DNA of 64,000 bases, taken from the NCBI GenBank assembly GCA_037145635.1, contig JBBCXB010000001.1:868001-932000 (forward strand). Direction: 5' to 3'. The stretch is from JAATFS01 sp037145635. GTDB taxonomy: Bacteria; Pseudomonadota; Gammaproteobacteria; Xanthomonadales; Xanthomonadaceae. Below are positions 1-7,557 of the stretch, one piece after another (position 1 is the first letter of the stretch; every line of letters starts with the position of its first letter). The position numbers were made by a program, and so were the translations under genes. A model generated the notes under the pieces. It worked only from the letters and a program-made list of their open reading frames with translations, searched no databases and was not told where the DNA came from.

Positions 1-1
1 C

Positions 2-664
2 AAGGTGTTCGCGGCCGCGGACGTGGCCGGGGCGGCGCCGGTGGAGACGCAGCACGTCGCCGCGGCGGTGTGCGGCGACGCCCTCGCGCTGCAGTGGGGC
101 GAGACCGCGCGCAAGGTCGACTTCCACGACCTCAAGGGCGACCTGGCCTCGCTGGCCGCCGCCAGCGGGGCGCTCCTCGACTACCGCCCGTCGCAGCAGC
201 CCTGGGGCCATCCCGGCCGCTCGGCCGACGTCTACCGCGATGGCGAATGCATCGGCTGGATCGGCCAGGTGCACCCGCGCCTGGCGCGGGCGCTGGAGAT
301 CGATGTCGACGTGATCGCCTTCGAGCTGGCGTTGGCGCCGCTGGTCGCGCGCGCGGTGCCGCGTGCCGGCGAGCTGTCGCGCTTCCCGTCGGTGCGTCGC
401 GACCTGGCGTTCCTGGTGCCGGAGGCGGTCGGCTGGGCGGCCCTGGCGGCCAGCGTGCGCGCGACGGTGGGGCCGCTGCTGCGCGAGGTGCAGCTGTTCG
501 ACCGCTACGTCGGCCAGGGGGTCGAACCCGGTTTCAAGAGTCTGGCTATGGGCTTGATTTTGCAGGATAACTCGCGCACTCTGACCGACCGTGACGTGGA
601 GACCGTCGTTGCCGACGTGGTGGCGGTCATCGAGCGCGAGCATCGCGCCCGGATCCGGGGTTGA
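2..664 (+). CDS. pheT: Phenylalanine--tRNA ligase beta subunit, C-terminal part
   Basis: This is the last ~220 residues of PheT, cut by the left window edge. The subunit pairs with PheS to charge tRNA-Phe in the cytoplasm. The visible part ends in the ferredoxin-fold anticodon-binding domain, with the typical run RFPSVRRDLAFLV followed by LFDRYVG and the SLAMGLILQDNSRTLTD segment. The open reading frame enters from outside the window with no stop, so there is no start here. It is followed 22 bases later by ihfA, the standard proteobacterial order. Full-length family members are near 790 residues. Confidence 0.95.
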   Translation, partial: KVFAAADVAGAAPVETQHVAAAVCGDALALQWGETARKVDFHDLKGDLASLAAASGALLDYRPSQQPWGHPGRSADVYRDGECIGWIGQVHPRLARALEIDVDVIAFELALAPLVARAVPRAGELSRFPSVRRDLAFLVPEAVGWAALAASVRATVGPLLREVQLFDRYVGQGVEPGFKSLAMGLILQDNSRTLTDRDVETVVADVVAVIEREHRARIRG

Positions 665-686
665 GGCGGTAACCAGGGGATTGCTG

Positions 687-986
687 ATGGCATTGACGAA
701 AGCTGAGATGGCCGAGCGGCTGTTCGACGAGGTCGGTCTGAACAAGCGCGAGGCGAAGGAATTTGTCGACGCGTTCTTCGACGTGCTGCGCGATGCGCTG
801 GAGCAGGGGCGGCAGGTGAAGCTTTCCGGGTTCGGCAACTTCGATCTGCGCCGCAAGAACCAGAGGCCCGGTCGCAATCCCAAGACCGGGGAAGAGATTC
901 CGATTTCGGCGCGCACGGTGGTGACCTTCCGTCCGGGCCAGAAGCTCAAGGAGCGGGTGGAGGCCTATGCTGGATCCGGGCAGTAA
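687..986 (+). CDS. ihfA: Integration host factor alpha subunit
   Basis: A 99-residue HU/IHF-family DNA-bending protein that pairs with IhfB and helps build promoter, recombination and replication complexes. The start MALTKAEMAERLF, the VKLSGFGNFDLRRK core and the beta-arm segment RPGRNPKTGEEIPI are diagnostic of the alpha subunit. ATG 687 is chosen because it gives the conserved N-terminus and is preceded by an AGGGG-like ribosome site. It follows pheT directly and overlaps the next gene by 20 bases, so the three are probably co-transcribed. In Xanthomonas this gene is the classic left neighbour of the gum cluster. Confidence 0.96.
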   Translation: MALTKAEMAERLFDEVGLNKREAKEFVDAFFDVLRDALEQGRQVKLSGFGNFDLRRKNQRPGRNPKTGEEIPISARTVVTFRPGQKLKERVEAYAGSGQ

Positions 987-1323
987 TCGCGAGCTACCGC
1001 CGATCCCGGCCAAGCGCTACTTCACCATCGGTGAGGTCAGCGAGCTGTGCGACGTCAAGCCGCACGTGCTGCGCTACTGGGAGACCGAGTTCCCCAGCCT
1101 GGAGCCGGTCAAGCGCCGCGGCAACCGCCGCTACTACCAGCGCCACGACGTGCTGATGGTGCGGCAGATCCGCAGCCTGCTCTACGAACAGGGCTACACT
1201 ATCGGCGGTGCGCGGTTGCGCCTGGACGGCGAGGGCGCGCGCCAGGAATCGGCCCTGAGCAACCAGATCATCAAGCAGGTGCGCATGGAGCTGGAGGAAG
1301 TGCTGCAGCTGCTGCGCCGTTGA
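967..1323 (+). CDS. MerR-family transcriptional regulator
   Basis: A 118-residue small MerR-type regulator. The N-terminal winged helix is clear: KRYFTIGEVSELCDVKPHVLRYWETEF, then RRGNRRYYQRHDV. A short helical C-terminus follows (residues ~80-118) with no cysteine-based metal site, so the inducer is unknown. It overlaps the end of ihfA by 20 bases, indicating translational coupling. This small MerR protein is a standard companion of pheT-ihfA in gamma-proteobacteria. Its targets cannot be read from the sequence. Confidence 0.9.
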   Translation: MLDPGSNRELPPIPAKRYFTIGEVSELCDVKPHVLRYWETEFPSLEPVKRRGNRRYYQRHDVLMVRQIRSLLYEQGYTIGGARLRLDGEGARQESALSNQIIKQVRMELEEVLQLLRR

Positions 1324-1334
1324 ACCCGCCACGC

Positions 1335-1373
1335 GCGGAACGCTGGAAAAACGTTCCGCAAAGCCGCTATAAT
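1335..1373 (+). promoter_or_regulatory. Probable tRNA-Pro promoter with overlapping inverted repeat
   Basis: A perfect -10 TATAAT lies at 1368-1373, about 36 bases before the tRNA. A weaker -35 (TGGAAA, 1344-1349) sits 18 bases upstream of it. An 8-bp inverted repeat, GCGGAACG (1335-1342) and CGTTCCGC (1352-1359), straddles the -35. It could be an operator or a hairpin at the end of the merR transcript, but no T-run follows it. Confidence 0.6.
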
Positions 1374-1408
1374 CGCGGACCCGCCGCAGGGCGGGAGCTT
1401 CAGCTTCC

Positions 1409-1485
1409 CGGGGTATAGCGCAGCCTGGTAGCGCACCAGTCTGGGGGACTGGTGGTCGTCGGTTCGAATCCGGCTACCCCGACCA
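1409..1485 (+). tRNA. tRNA-Pro (anticodon GGG)
   Basis: A 77-base cloverleaf with acceptor stem CGGGGTA/TACCCCG, anticodon stem CCAGT/ACTGG enclosing a CTGGGGG loop (anticodon GGG), T-loop GGTTCGAATCC and encoded 3' CCA. It is followed by a terminator, so it is probably a single-gene transcript from the TATAAT promoter upstream. I saw no second copy of its 3' end in the window, so there is no sign that it serves as an integration site here. Confidence 0.97.
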
Positions 1486-1499
1486 AATCGGTCAAGAAC

Positions 1500-1538
1500 A
1501 CAGCGGCTTACGGTGATCCCGTCAGCCGCTGTTTTTTT
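1500..1538 (+). terminator. Rho-independent terminator after tRNA-Pro
   Basis: A 9-bp stem, ACAGCGGCT (1500-1508) and AGCCGCTGT (1524-1532), is followed by seven T residues (1532-1538). It starts 14 bases after the tRNA CCA end. Confidence 0.88.
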
Positions 1539-1612
1539 GTGGCGACTTTGCGATGGCCACGTCCGGAATACCTTGCCGCGCGCTGCGAGCCGGCCTGCAG
1601 GCACCACGCCGC

Positions 1613-2284
1613 CTAGGCGCCAGGCTGCGCCAGCAGCGCCGCTTCCAGCCGCAGCAGGTAATCGCTGAAGCCGCGCGGTGCCCGTGCGCTGCGGCGCGCG
1701 CTGGTGAGCACGGCGGGTGCGCCGCAACGCGCGATGCGCTTGCCGGCGGCCACCAGGGCGTCGACCAGGGCGACGTCCTCGCTGCTGACCAGCGGCGGAA
1801 AACCGCCGACCTGCGTGTAGGCCTGCGCGCTGACGCCCAGGTTGGCGCCATGCACGTGGGCGTGGCCGTCCTGACGGGATTCGAGGCGCTCGAAGGCCTG
1901 CCGGGTGGCGGCCTGGTGGCCGCGCCAGTCGGCCACGCCGACCACGCCGCAGAACGCATCCGCACCGCAGTCCAGCTGAGCCGCCAGCCAGTCGGTCGGC
2001 ACGACGGTGTCGGCATCGGTCATCGCCAGCCAGCGCGCCCCGTGCGCGATCGCCAGGTTCGCGCCGGCCGCGCGCGCGACGCCCACGCCGCCGCTGACCT
2101 CGACGGTGCAGGCGCCGCGCGCGCGCGCGATGGCGCCGGTGTGATCGCTGCAGCGGTCGAGCGCCACCACGATCCGGACCGTTTCGTGGCGCAGCCGCGG
2201 ATGCCGCGCGGCCGCCTGCACCGAACGCAGGCAGCGGCCGATCAGCCGCATCTCGTCGTGGGCCGGAATGACCACGGCGATCAT
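1613..2284 (-). CDS. Family 2 glycosyltransferase
   Basis: A 223-residue soluble GT-A type glycosyltransferase. The start MIAVVIPAHDE, the RIVVALDRCSDHT segment, the metal-binding WLAMTDADTVVP (DxD-like) and the late SSEDVALVDAL acceptor motif are typical of family 2. It is the last gene of a four-gene minus-strand operon. Its ATG overlaps the upstream methyltransferase stop as ATGA, so translation is coupled. The acceptor is unknown; the neighbours suggest a deacetylated or acylated sugar or lipid. It reads away from the gum cluster, so a role in xanthan is not implied. Confidence 0.85.
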   Translation of the reverse strand: MIAVVIPAHDEMRLIGRCLRSVQAAARHPRLRHETVRIVVALDRCSDHTGAIARARGACTVEVSGGVGVARAAGANLAIAHGARWLAMTDADTVVPTDWLAAQLDCGADAFCGVVGVADWRGHQAATRQAFERLESRQDGHAHVHGANLGVSAQAYTQVGGFPPLVSSEDVALVDALVAAGKRIARCGAPAVLTSARRSARAPRGFSDYLLRLEAALLAQPGA

Positions 2285-2877
2285 CGCAGCTGCTCCCGCT
2301 GCGCCACCGACGGGCCCGGGGCCCAGAGCTGCATCAGGAAGTCCGCATCCTCGTAGCGGCACAGCGTGGGACGGCCGAGCGCCTGGTCCAGTGCGGCGTG
2401 GACCGCCTCGGCACTGCGCCGCGCGGCGTCGAATGGGTGCCGCCAGTGGCAGGCCGCCAGGCAGCCCCCGGGCTCGAGCGTGGTGGCCAGGCGCGCGACC
2501 GTGTCGTCGAAGGCCGCTGCCTCGAAGTAATAGCCGACCTCGCTGAACACGATCAGGTCGAAGCACTGCGCGGGCCAGTCCGCGGGATGGGTGGCCTGGC
2601 GCAGGATGACGCGGTCGTGCGGGGCCAGGCGCTGGGTCGCCAGTGCGATCGCCTGGGCCGACACATCGGTGCCGAGCAGGGCGTCGCAACGCTCGGCGAG
2701 CGCCGCGGTGAGTTCGCCGTTCGAGCAGCCCAGCTCCCAGCCGCGGCCGAAGCGCGGCCGTGGCAGCGCGGCCAGCAGCAGCTCGCGCTTGCGCTGCTCG
2801 TACCAGCGCGTGCGGTAGCCGAACGGGTCGGTGTCGAGGTAGAGCCGCTCGAAGTCGACGGTGGCCGCGGAGCTCAT
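2281..2877 (-). CDS. SAM-dependent methyltransferase, NodS-like
   Basis: A 198-residue class I methyltransferase. Motif I is WELGCSNGELT (residues ~46-56), followed by the acidic strand end LLGTDVSAQAI and a motif IV-like FDLIVFSEVGYYF. The N-terminal DPFGYRTRWYEQRKRELLLAAL resembles NodS-type methyltransferases that act on de-N-acetylated amino sugars. That fits the PIG-L deacetylase encoded just upstream. It overlaps both neighbours: ATGA with the downstream glycosyltransferase and 4 bases with the deacetylase end. Fold assignment is firm; substrate is inferred. Confidence 0.82.
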   Translation of the reverse strand: MSSAATVDFERLYLDTDPFGYRTRWYEQRKRELLLAALPRPRFGRGWELGCSNGELTAALAERCDALLGTDVSAQAIALATQRLAPHDRVILRQATHPADWPAQCFDLIVFSEVGYYFEAAAFDDTVARLATTLEPGGCLAACHWRHPFDAARRSAEAVHAALDQALGRPTLCRYEDADFLMQLWAPGPSVAQREQLR

Positions 2878-3641
2878 GCGATGAAGACCTCGAACGGGCG
2901 CCGGAAGCGTTCCAGCACGTGGTCCGGCAGGATCGGATGGACGATCGCGGGCTCGGTCTCGCCGGTCTGGCTGGGGAAGCACCGCAGCGCCCGCGCCTTG
3001 GCCGCGAGTGCGGCCGCACCCGGCTCCAGGCGCATCGCCGCTGCCGGCGCGAACGGGTCGTGCGCCGGATGGGCCCAGTGCCAGGTCCATACCGGGTACT
3101 CGAGCATGCGCAAGGCGCGCGCCCGCGTCACCGCGATCACCGCGGCGGCGGCGGCCTCGTGGTCCGGATGGCCGTCGCGCCGCCAGGTCACCACGACCAG
3201 GTCGCCGTCGCGCAGGCAGGTGTCCAGCGCCTGCTCCAGCATCGGGGCCTGCGAAGCCAGGTGGCCATCGCCCAGCCCCAGGTGGACCACGGCAGCGCCT
3301 GGCAGCCCGAGCTCGGCCGCGGCCCGCTCCAGTTCGCGGCGCCGCACCGGTCCCAGGACCGCAGGCGTCCAGGCCGGATCGTCCGGGTAGGCCTGCTCGC
3401 CGTCGCTCAGCGCCAGCAGCAGCACCTCGGTGCCTTGCGCATGGGCGGCCGCGATCAGGCCGCCGCAGCCGAGCACCTCGTCGTCGGGATGCGGCGCGAC
3501 GACGACCAGGCGGCGGGCCTCGCCCAGCACACGATCGAGCGTCACGGTCGGCAGCGCCTGCAGCCAGGACGAACCGCGCCATGCCTGCTCGGCGGTCCCG
3601 TCGCCGACGATCGGCTCGCCGGCCAGCGCTACAGCGTCCAT
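2874..3641 (-). CDS. PIG-L (LmbE-like) N-deacetylase
   Basis: A 255-residue zinc-dependent deacetylase of the PIG-L/LmbE family, whose members remove acetyl groups from N-acetylglucosaminyl lipids or thiol precursors. The metal motif is VVVAPHPDDEVLGCGG (His and paired Asp) and the later ligand is in TWRRDGHPDHEAA. The C-terminus (FPSQTGETEPAIVHPILP) also matches the family. The start ATG 3641 lies within the end of the upstream dehydrogenase gene (13-base overlap), so the genes form one operon. Family is clear; the actual substrate is unknown. Confidence 0.88.
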   Translation of the reverse strand: MDAVALAGEPIVGDGTAEQAWRGSSWLQALPTVTLDRVLGEARRLVVVAPHPDDEVLGCGGLIAAAHAQGTEVLLLALSDGEQAYPDDPAWTPAVLGPVRRRELERAAAELGLPGAAVVHLGLGDGHLASQAPMLEQALDTCLRDGDLVVVTWRRDGHPDHEAAAAAVIAVTRARALRMLEYPVWTWHWAHPAHDPFAPAAAMRLEPGAAALAAKARALRCFPSQTGETEPAIVHPILPDHVLERFRRPFEVFIA

Positions 3642-4642
3642 GCACGGTCCTCGCGACGGCACTGTTCGCCCAGCGCCTGCCAGTCGCGCTCGCCGTGGTG
3701 CTGGCGGGTGAAGGTCAGCAGGTCGGCGCAGCGCAGCGCATGGGCGTGGTCGCCGCACAGCGGGGCGGGGCCGAGGGCGCGGCCGACGCGGTCGACCACC
3801 TCGCGGGCGGTCGCCTCGACCACGCTGCGCACCTGCAGGACCTCGCGCAGGTGCGGCGAACCGGGCTGTTCGTCGATGCGGCCGGCCAGTTGCCGCAGCA
3901 GCGCGGCCGCCGCCGCCAGGGCCGCGTCGATCGCGCCCAGGTGGGCGGCGGCATGCGGGTCGCGTTCGACCCGCGCGGACCGGCGCAGCGGATCGGCCAC
4001 CGCGCACGCGGCACCGAACCAGCAGGCGGCGATGCCGGCGCCGCCGTGCCAGAAGCCGGGGCGCGCCAGGTAGCCGCCCTCGGGCCCGACCCGCGTGGCC
4101 AGGCTGCCGTCGAAGTCGACCCGGGCGGTCTCGATGCGCTGCATGCCGACGGCCTGCCAGCCGGAGCCGTCGATGTGGATGCCCGGCTGGTCGAGCGCCA
4201 CGGCCACCAGGCCACGGGCGTCGCCGCATTGCACGGTCACCAGGGCGTGCGACACCGAGGTGGCGCCGGAACACCACGGCTTGCTGCCGTGGAGGCGGCC
4301 ATCGCCGTAGCGGAGCGTGGCATCCGGCCCCTCGGCGGCCCAGACCCCCCACAGCGTGCCGGCGGCCGGCATCGCTGCGTCGAGATCGGCCAGGATGGCC
4401 TGGGCGTCGTAATGGGCTTCCAGCAGCTTGGCCAGGCAGACGTCCTCGGCGGCGATCGCGGCGAGGTGGCGCCAGCGCTCCAGGGTGTGGCCACGGCCCG
4501 GCAGCGGGAGCCGGGGATGACGCGCCAGCCAGGGCGCTGCCGCCCGCACCAGCGGGGCCTGGGCGGGACCCAGGGCCTCGGCGGGCGGTAAGGAGAGGGT
4601 CGGGGGGTGTCCCATCAATGGGGAAGCGGTCACGGAATCCAT
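3629..4642 (-). CDS. Acyl-CoA dehydrogenase-like flavoprotein
   Basis: A 337-residue protein with an acyl-CoA dehydrogenase-type layout but shorter than the usual ~380 residues. The mid beta domain is seen in LHGSKPWCSGATSVSHALVTVQ, and the C-terminal helical domain runs from about residue 215 (ARPGFWHGGAGIAACWFGAAC). The usual catalytic Glu context YEGT is not present, so activity may differ from beta-oxidation enzymes. It heads a four-gene overlapping operon with a PIG-L deacetylase, a methyltransferase and a glycosyltransferase. Alternative ATG starts exist at residue 10 (MGHPPT). Confidence 0.72.
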   Translation of the reverse strand: MDSVTASPLMGHPPTLSLPPAEALGPAQAPLVRAAAPWLARHPRLPLPGRGHTLERWRHLAAIAAEDVCLAKLLEAHYDAQAILADLDAAMPAAGTLWGVWAAEGPDATLRYGDGRLHGSKPWCSGATSVSHALVTVQCGDARGLVAVALDQPGIHIDGSGWQAVGMQRIETARVDFDGSLATRVGPEGGYLARPGFWHGGAGIAACWFGAACAVADPLRRSARVERDPHAAAHLGAIDAALAAAAALLRQLAGRIDEQPGSPHLREVLQVRSVVEATAREVVDRVGRALGPAPLCGDHAHALRCADLLTFTRQHHGERDWQALGEQCRREDRAWTL

Positions 4643-5207
4643 CCGGTGACGCTAGGGCGAGGGGGGTAGAGGATGTGTGAGGCGCGTGGCCGAGGCTGCC
4701 TGGACGGCGCGGACCCGCGGTGACGGCAAAGTGCAATCTCCGGCGTCTTTAATGGGGTGTCGGACCGGTTCACCCCGTGGCGGCGGTGACCCCGTAAAAG
4801 ACTCTTCTAGACGGCAGAATCGAAGGGCGGAATCGCGGCGGATTCGTTAAAATCTCACTATCTAGTGCGACAATTTCAGTTGAAACCACTGAAATAAAGT
4901 GAAGTAAGTCACTAAAAAATCAGCAGATGTTCAGCTTGGATCAAAGGCGCGGCAGCATTGGATGAACGGCGCGAACACGAACTTGAACCGATCTCCCATA
5001 CCTGTCAAAAAAATGGCGTCGGCCCAGTTGTCAGCTCGACTTTCTATGCCATAGTGCACCGCAACACGCAGCTCCGTGGTTGGTCCCGGCATAACCCACC
5101 GGGATAGGAATCTCTCTCCGAATGTCTCGTTTGCCTGGCGGTAAGTGCCGGTAGGCCGGTGCGCGGAGGTTCGGTAGCCCATCCAACAGAGGCGGTAAGC
5201 ACGACGC
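4643..5207 (+). promoter_or_regulatory. Non-coding region upstream of gumB, likely gum promoter
   Basis: This 565-base gap separates the divergent dehydrogenase operon from gumB and holds no convincing gene. A conspicuously AT-rich block (about 4845-4930) stands out from the GC-rich surroundings. It contains a short inverted repeat, TTCAGT (4875-4880) and ACTGAA (4888-4893), and several near-matches to -35 hexamers, but no TATAAT I would call. By analogy with Xanthomonas the main gum promoter is expected here. The gumB leader is unusually long if transcription starts in the AT block. Confidence 0.5.
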
Positions 5208-5906
5208 ATGAAGAAACTGATCGGACGACTCGGCCAGGCCACCTGCCTGGCTCTGATCTGCTCGATGTCGCTGGGTGCCTGCAGCACCGGATCGCACATG
5301 GCGGCATCGCTGCCGGATCCGGATCCGCTGGCACTGTCGGCGGTACAGCCCGAGTACCGGCTGGCGCCGGGCGACCTGCTGCTGGTCAAGGTATTCCAGG
5401 TCGACGACCTGGAGCGGCAGGTCCGCGTCGACAACCAGGGCCAGGTCTCGCTGCCGCTGATCGGCGACATCAAGGCCGCCGGGCTCGGCGCGGCGGAATT
5501 CGAGAAGCTGGTGGCCGACCGCTATCGCAGCGGCTACCTGCAGAACCCGCAGGTGTCGGTGTTCGTCCAGGAAGCCAACGCGCGCCGGGTCACCGTCTCC
5601 GGGGCGGTCGCCGAGCCGGGCCTGTATCCGGTGGTCGGCCCCAACCTCACCCTGCAGCAGGCGCTGGCCCAGGCCAAGGGCGTCAGCAACGTCGCCAGCC
5701 GCCGTAACGTCATCGTGTTCCGCACCGTGCAGGGGCAGAAGATGATCGCGCGCTTCGACATCAGCGACATCGAGAAGGGCAAGAGCCCCGACCCCGAGAT
5801 CTTCGGTGGCGACATCGTCGTGGTCTACCGCTCCGACGCGCGGCTGCTGCTGCGCACGCTGCTGGAGCTGACTCCCTTTGTGATGGTGTGGCGCGCCTAC
5901 GGATGA
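5208..5906 (+). CDS. gumB: Xanthan export lipoprotein GumB (outer-membrane polysaccharide porin)
   Basis: A 232-residue Wza-like outer-membrane export protein for xanthan. It has a lipoprotein signal peptide with lipobox LGAC (Cys25), a polysaccharide export domain starting at YRLAPGDLLLVKVFQVDDLERQ, and a SLBB-like region ARRVTVSGAVAEPGLYPV. It is much shorter than E. coli Wza, as is normal for GumB. It is the first gene of the gum cluster and couples to gumC through an ATGA overlap at 5903-5906. With GumC it should form the trans-envelope export channel. Confidence 0.95.
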   Translation: MKKLIGRLGQATCLALICSMSLGACSTGSHMAASLPDPDPLALSAVQPEYRLAPGDLLLVKVFQVDDLERQVRVDNQGQVSLPLIGDIKAAGLGAAEFEKLVADRYRSGYLQNPQVSVFVQEANARRVTVSGAVAEPGLYPVVGPNLTLQQALAQAKGVSNVASRRNVIVFRTVQGQKMIARFDISDIEKGKSPDPEIFGGDIVVVYRSDARLLLRTLLELTPFVMVWRAYG

Positions 5907-7309
5907 GTATGAATTCAGACAATCGTTCCTCGTATCCGGACAGCGGCCGCATGGAGCCGGCCGACGTGAGCCTGCTCGACTACTGGCGCGCGCTGGTCAG
6001 CCAGCGCTGGCTGATCGTGCTGATCACCGCAGCGGTGGTGGTGCTGGTGCTGGCCGTCACCTTGTTGATGACGCCCAGCTACCGCGCCACCAGCACGCTG
6101 CAGATCGAGCGCGACGCGCTCAACGTGGTCAACGTCGAGAACCTGATGCCGGTGGAATCCCCGCAGGACCGGGATTTCTACCAGACCCAGTACCAGCTGC
6201 TGCAGAGCCGTTCGCTGGCCCGCGAGGTGATCCTCGAAGCGCGCCTGGACCAGGACCCGGCGTTCAAGCCGATCGTCGACGCGGCACTGGAGAAGGTGCA
6301 GTCGTCCAATAAGGAAGGCGGCAAGTCGATCGATTCGCGCCAGGCCATCGTCGAGCGCGCGCTCACGCCGATCGTGCTGGCCGGCCTGGACATCGAGCCG
6401 ATCCTCAACTCGCGCCTGGTCTACATCAACTACGACTCGCCGAACCCGGTGCTGGCCGCCAAGATCGCCAACGCCTATGCCAAGGTGTTCATCGTCAGCA
6501 CCCAGCAGCGCCGCCTCAAGGCCTCGTCGTTCGCGGCCAAGTACCTGTCCGACCGCCTGAACCAGCTGCAGGCCAAGGTGGAGGACTCCGAGAAGAACCT
6601 GGTGGCCTATTCCAGCCAGGAGCAGATCGTGTCCGTGGGCGAGGACAAGCCGTCGCTGCCGGCGCAGAACCTGACCGAGCTGAACGCGCTGCTGGCCAAC
6701 GCCCAGGACGCGCGCATCAAGTCCGAGGCCGCCTGGCGCCAGGCCAGCAGCGGCGACGGGCTTTCGCTGCCGCAGGTGATCAGCAGCCCGCTGATCCAGT
6801 CGCTGCGCACCGAGCAGGTCAAGCTGCAGACCGAGTACCAGCAGAAGCTCGCCACGTTCAAGCCGGACTACCCGGAGATGCAGCGGCTCAAGTCGCAGAT
6901 GGGCGAGATCCAGCAGCAGATCAATGGCGAGGTGATCAACATCCGCCAGTCGCTGAAGTCCGGCTACGACGCCGCCGCGCGCCAGGAGCAGATGCTGAAC
7001 GAGCGCATCTCCAGCCTCAAGACCGACGAGCTCGACCTGCAAACCCGCAGCATCCGCTACAACATGCTCAAGCGCGAGGCGGACACCAACCGCCAGCTCT
7101 ACGACGCGCTGCTGCAGCGCTACAAGGAGATCGGCGTGGCCGGCAACGTGGGCAGCAACAACGTGTCCATCGTCGACACGGCCGAGGTCCCCAGCAATCC
7201 GATCTCGCCCAAGCTGCCGCTGAACCTGGCGCTGGCCGTGATCTTCGGTGTGTTCCTGGGCCTGGCGGTGGCGCTGGTGCGCTACTTCCTGCGCGGCCCG
7301 GTGCAGTGA
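5903..7309 (+). CDS. gumC: Xanthan chain-length/export inner-membrane protein GumC
   Basis: A ~468-residue Wzz-type polysaccharide co-polymerase. It has an N-terminal membrane segment (WLIVLITAAVVVLVLAVTLL), a long periplasmic coiled-coil region rich in Q, K and L (about residues 180-400, e.g. RLNQLQAKVEDSEKNLVAY), the proline-rich VPSNPISPKLPLNLAL motif and a C-terminal membrane helix. It lacks a tyrosine-kinase domain, like other GumC proteins. ATG 5903 overlaps the gumB stop; ATG 5909 (MNSDNRSS) is an equally plausible start and a GTG at 5888 is less likely. Confidence 0.93.
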   Translation: MSMNSDNRSSYPDSGRMEPADVSLLDYWRALVSQRWLIVLITAAVVVLVLAVTLLMTPSYRATSTLQIERDALNVVNVENLMPVESPQDRDFYQTQYQLLQSRSLAREVILEARLDQDPAFKPIVDAALEKVQSSNKEGGKSIDSRQAIVERALTPIVLAGLDIEPILNSRLVYINYDSPNPVLAAKIANAYAKVFIVSTQQRRLKASSFAAKYLSDRLNQLQAKVEDSEKNLVAYSSQEQIVSVGEDKPSLPAQNLTELNALLANAQDARIKSEAAWRQASSGDGLSLPQVISSPLIQSLRTEQVKLQTEYQQKLATFKPDYPEMQRLKSQMGEIQQQINGEVINIRQSLKSGYDAAARQEQMLNERISSLKTDELDLQTRSIRYNMLKREADTNRQLYDALLQRYKEIGVAGNVGSNNVSIVDTAEVPSNPISPKLPLNLALAVIFGVFLGLAVALVRYFLRGPVQ

Positions 7310-7557
7310 GGGCGTGTGCGGCAACGTAACAAAACGGGCATTAACGATGGTGACAGGCGATTCAGCGTCCATGCGAGGTGACCCATTATTTTCGTGCTTC
7401 TTTCGCTTGAGAAATTCTCTCTGTTGAAATGAAGGGCTGTCGTTTCGACCAGGGGTCGGTGTAGGAGGGCACCGCAGCGGTCGGCGACAGACAACCGAGA
7501 CTTGAGGGCGCCGCATGTTCCCCCGCATGCACCGCTCCGGGTTTGGAGGACTTTCCC

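Noticed and set aside
1409..1485. tRNA-Pro as an integration site for the 1.6-4.6 kb operon
   Set aside because: No duplicated tRNA 3' end, no integrase gene, and the operon has the same GC-rich composition as the surroundings.
4931..5473. Minus-strand frame (180 codons) overlapping the gumB start
   Set aside because: Its 5' half is antisense to gumB and the rest lies in the AT-rich leader; no ribosome site or recognisable domain.
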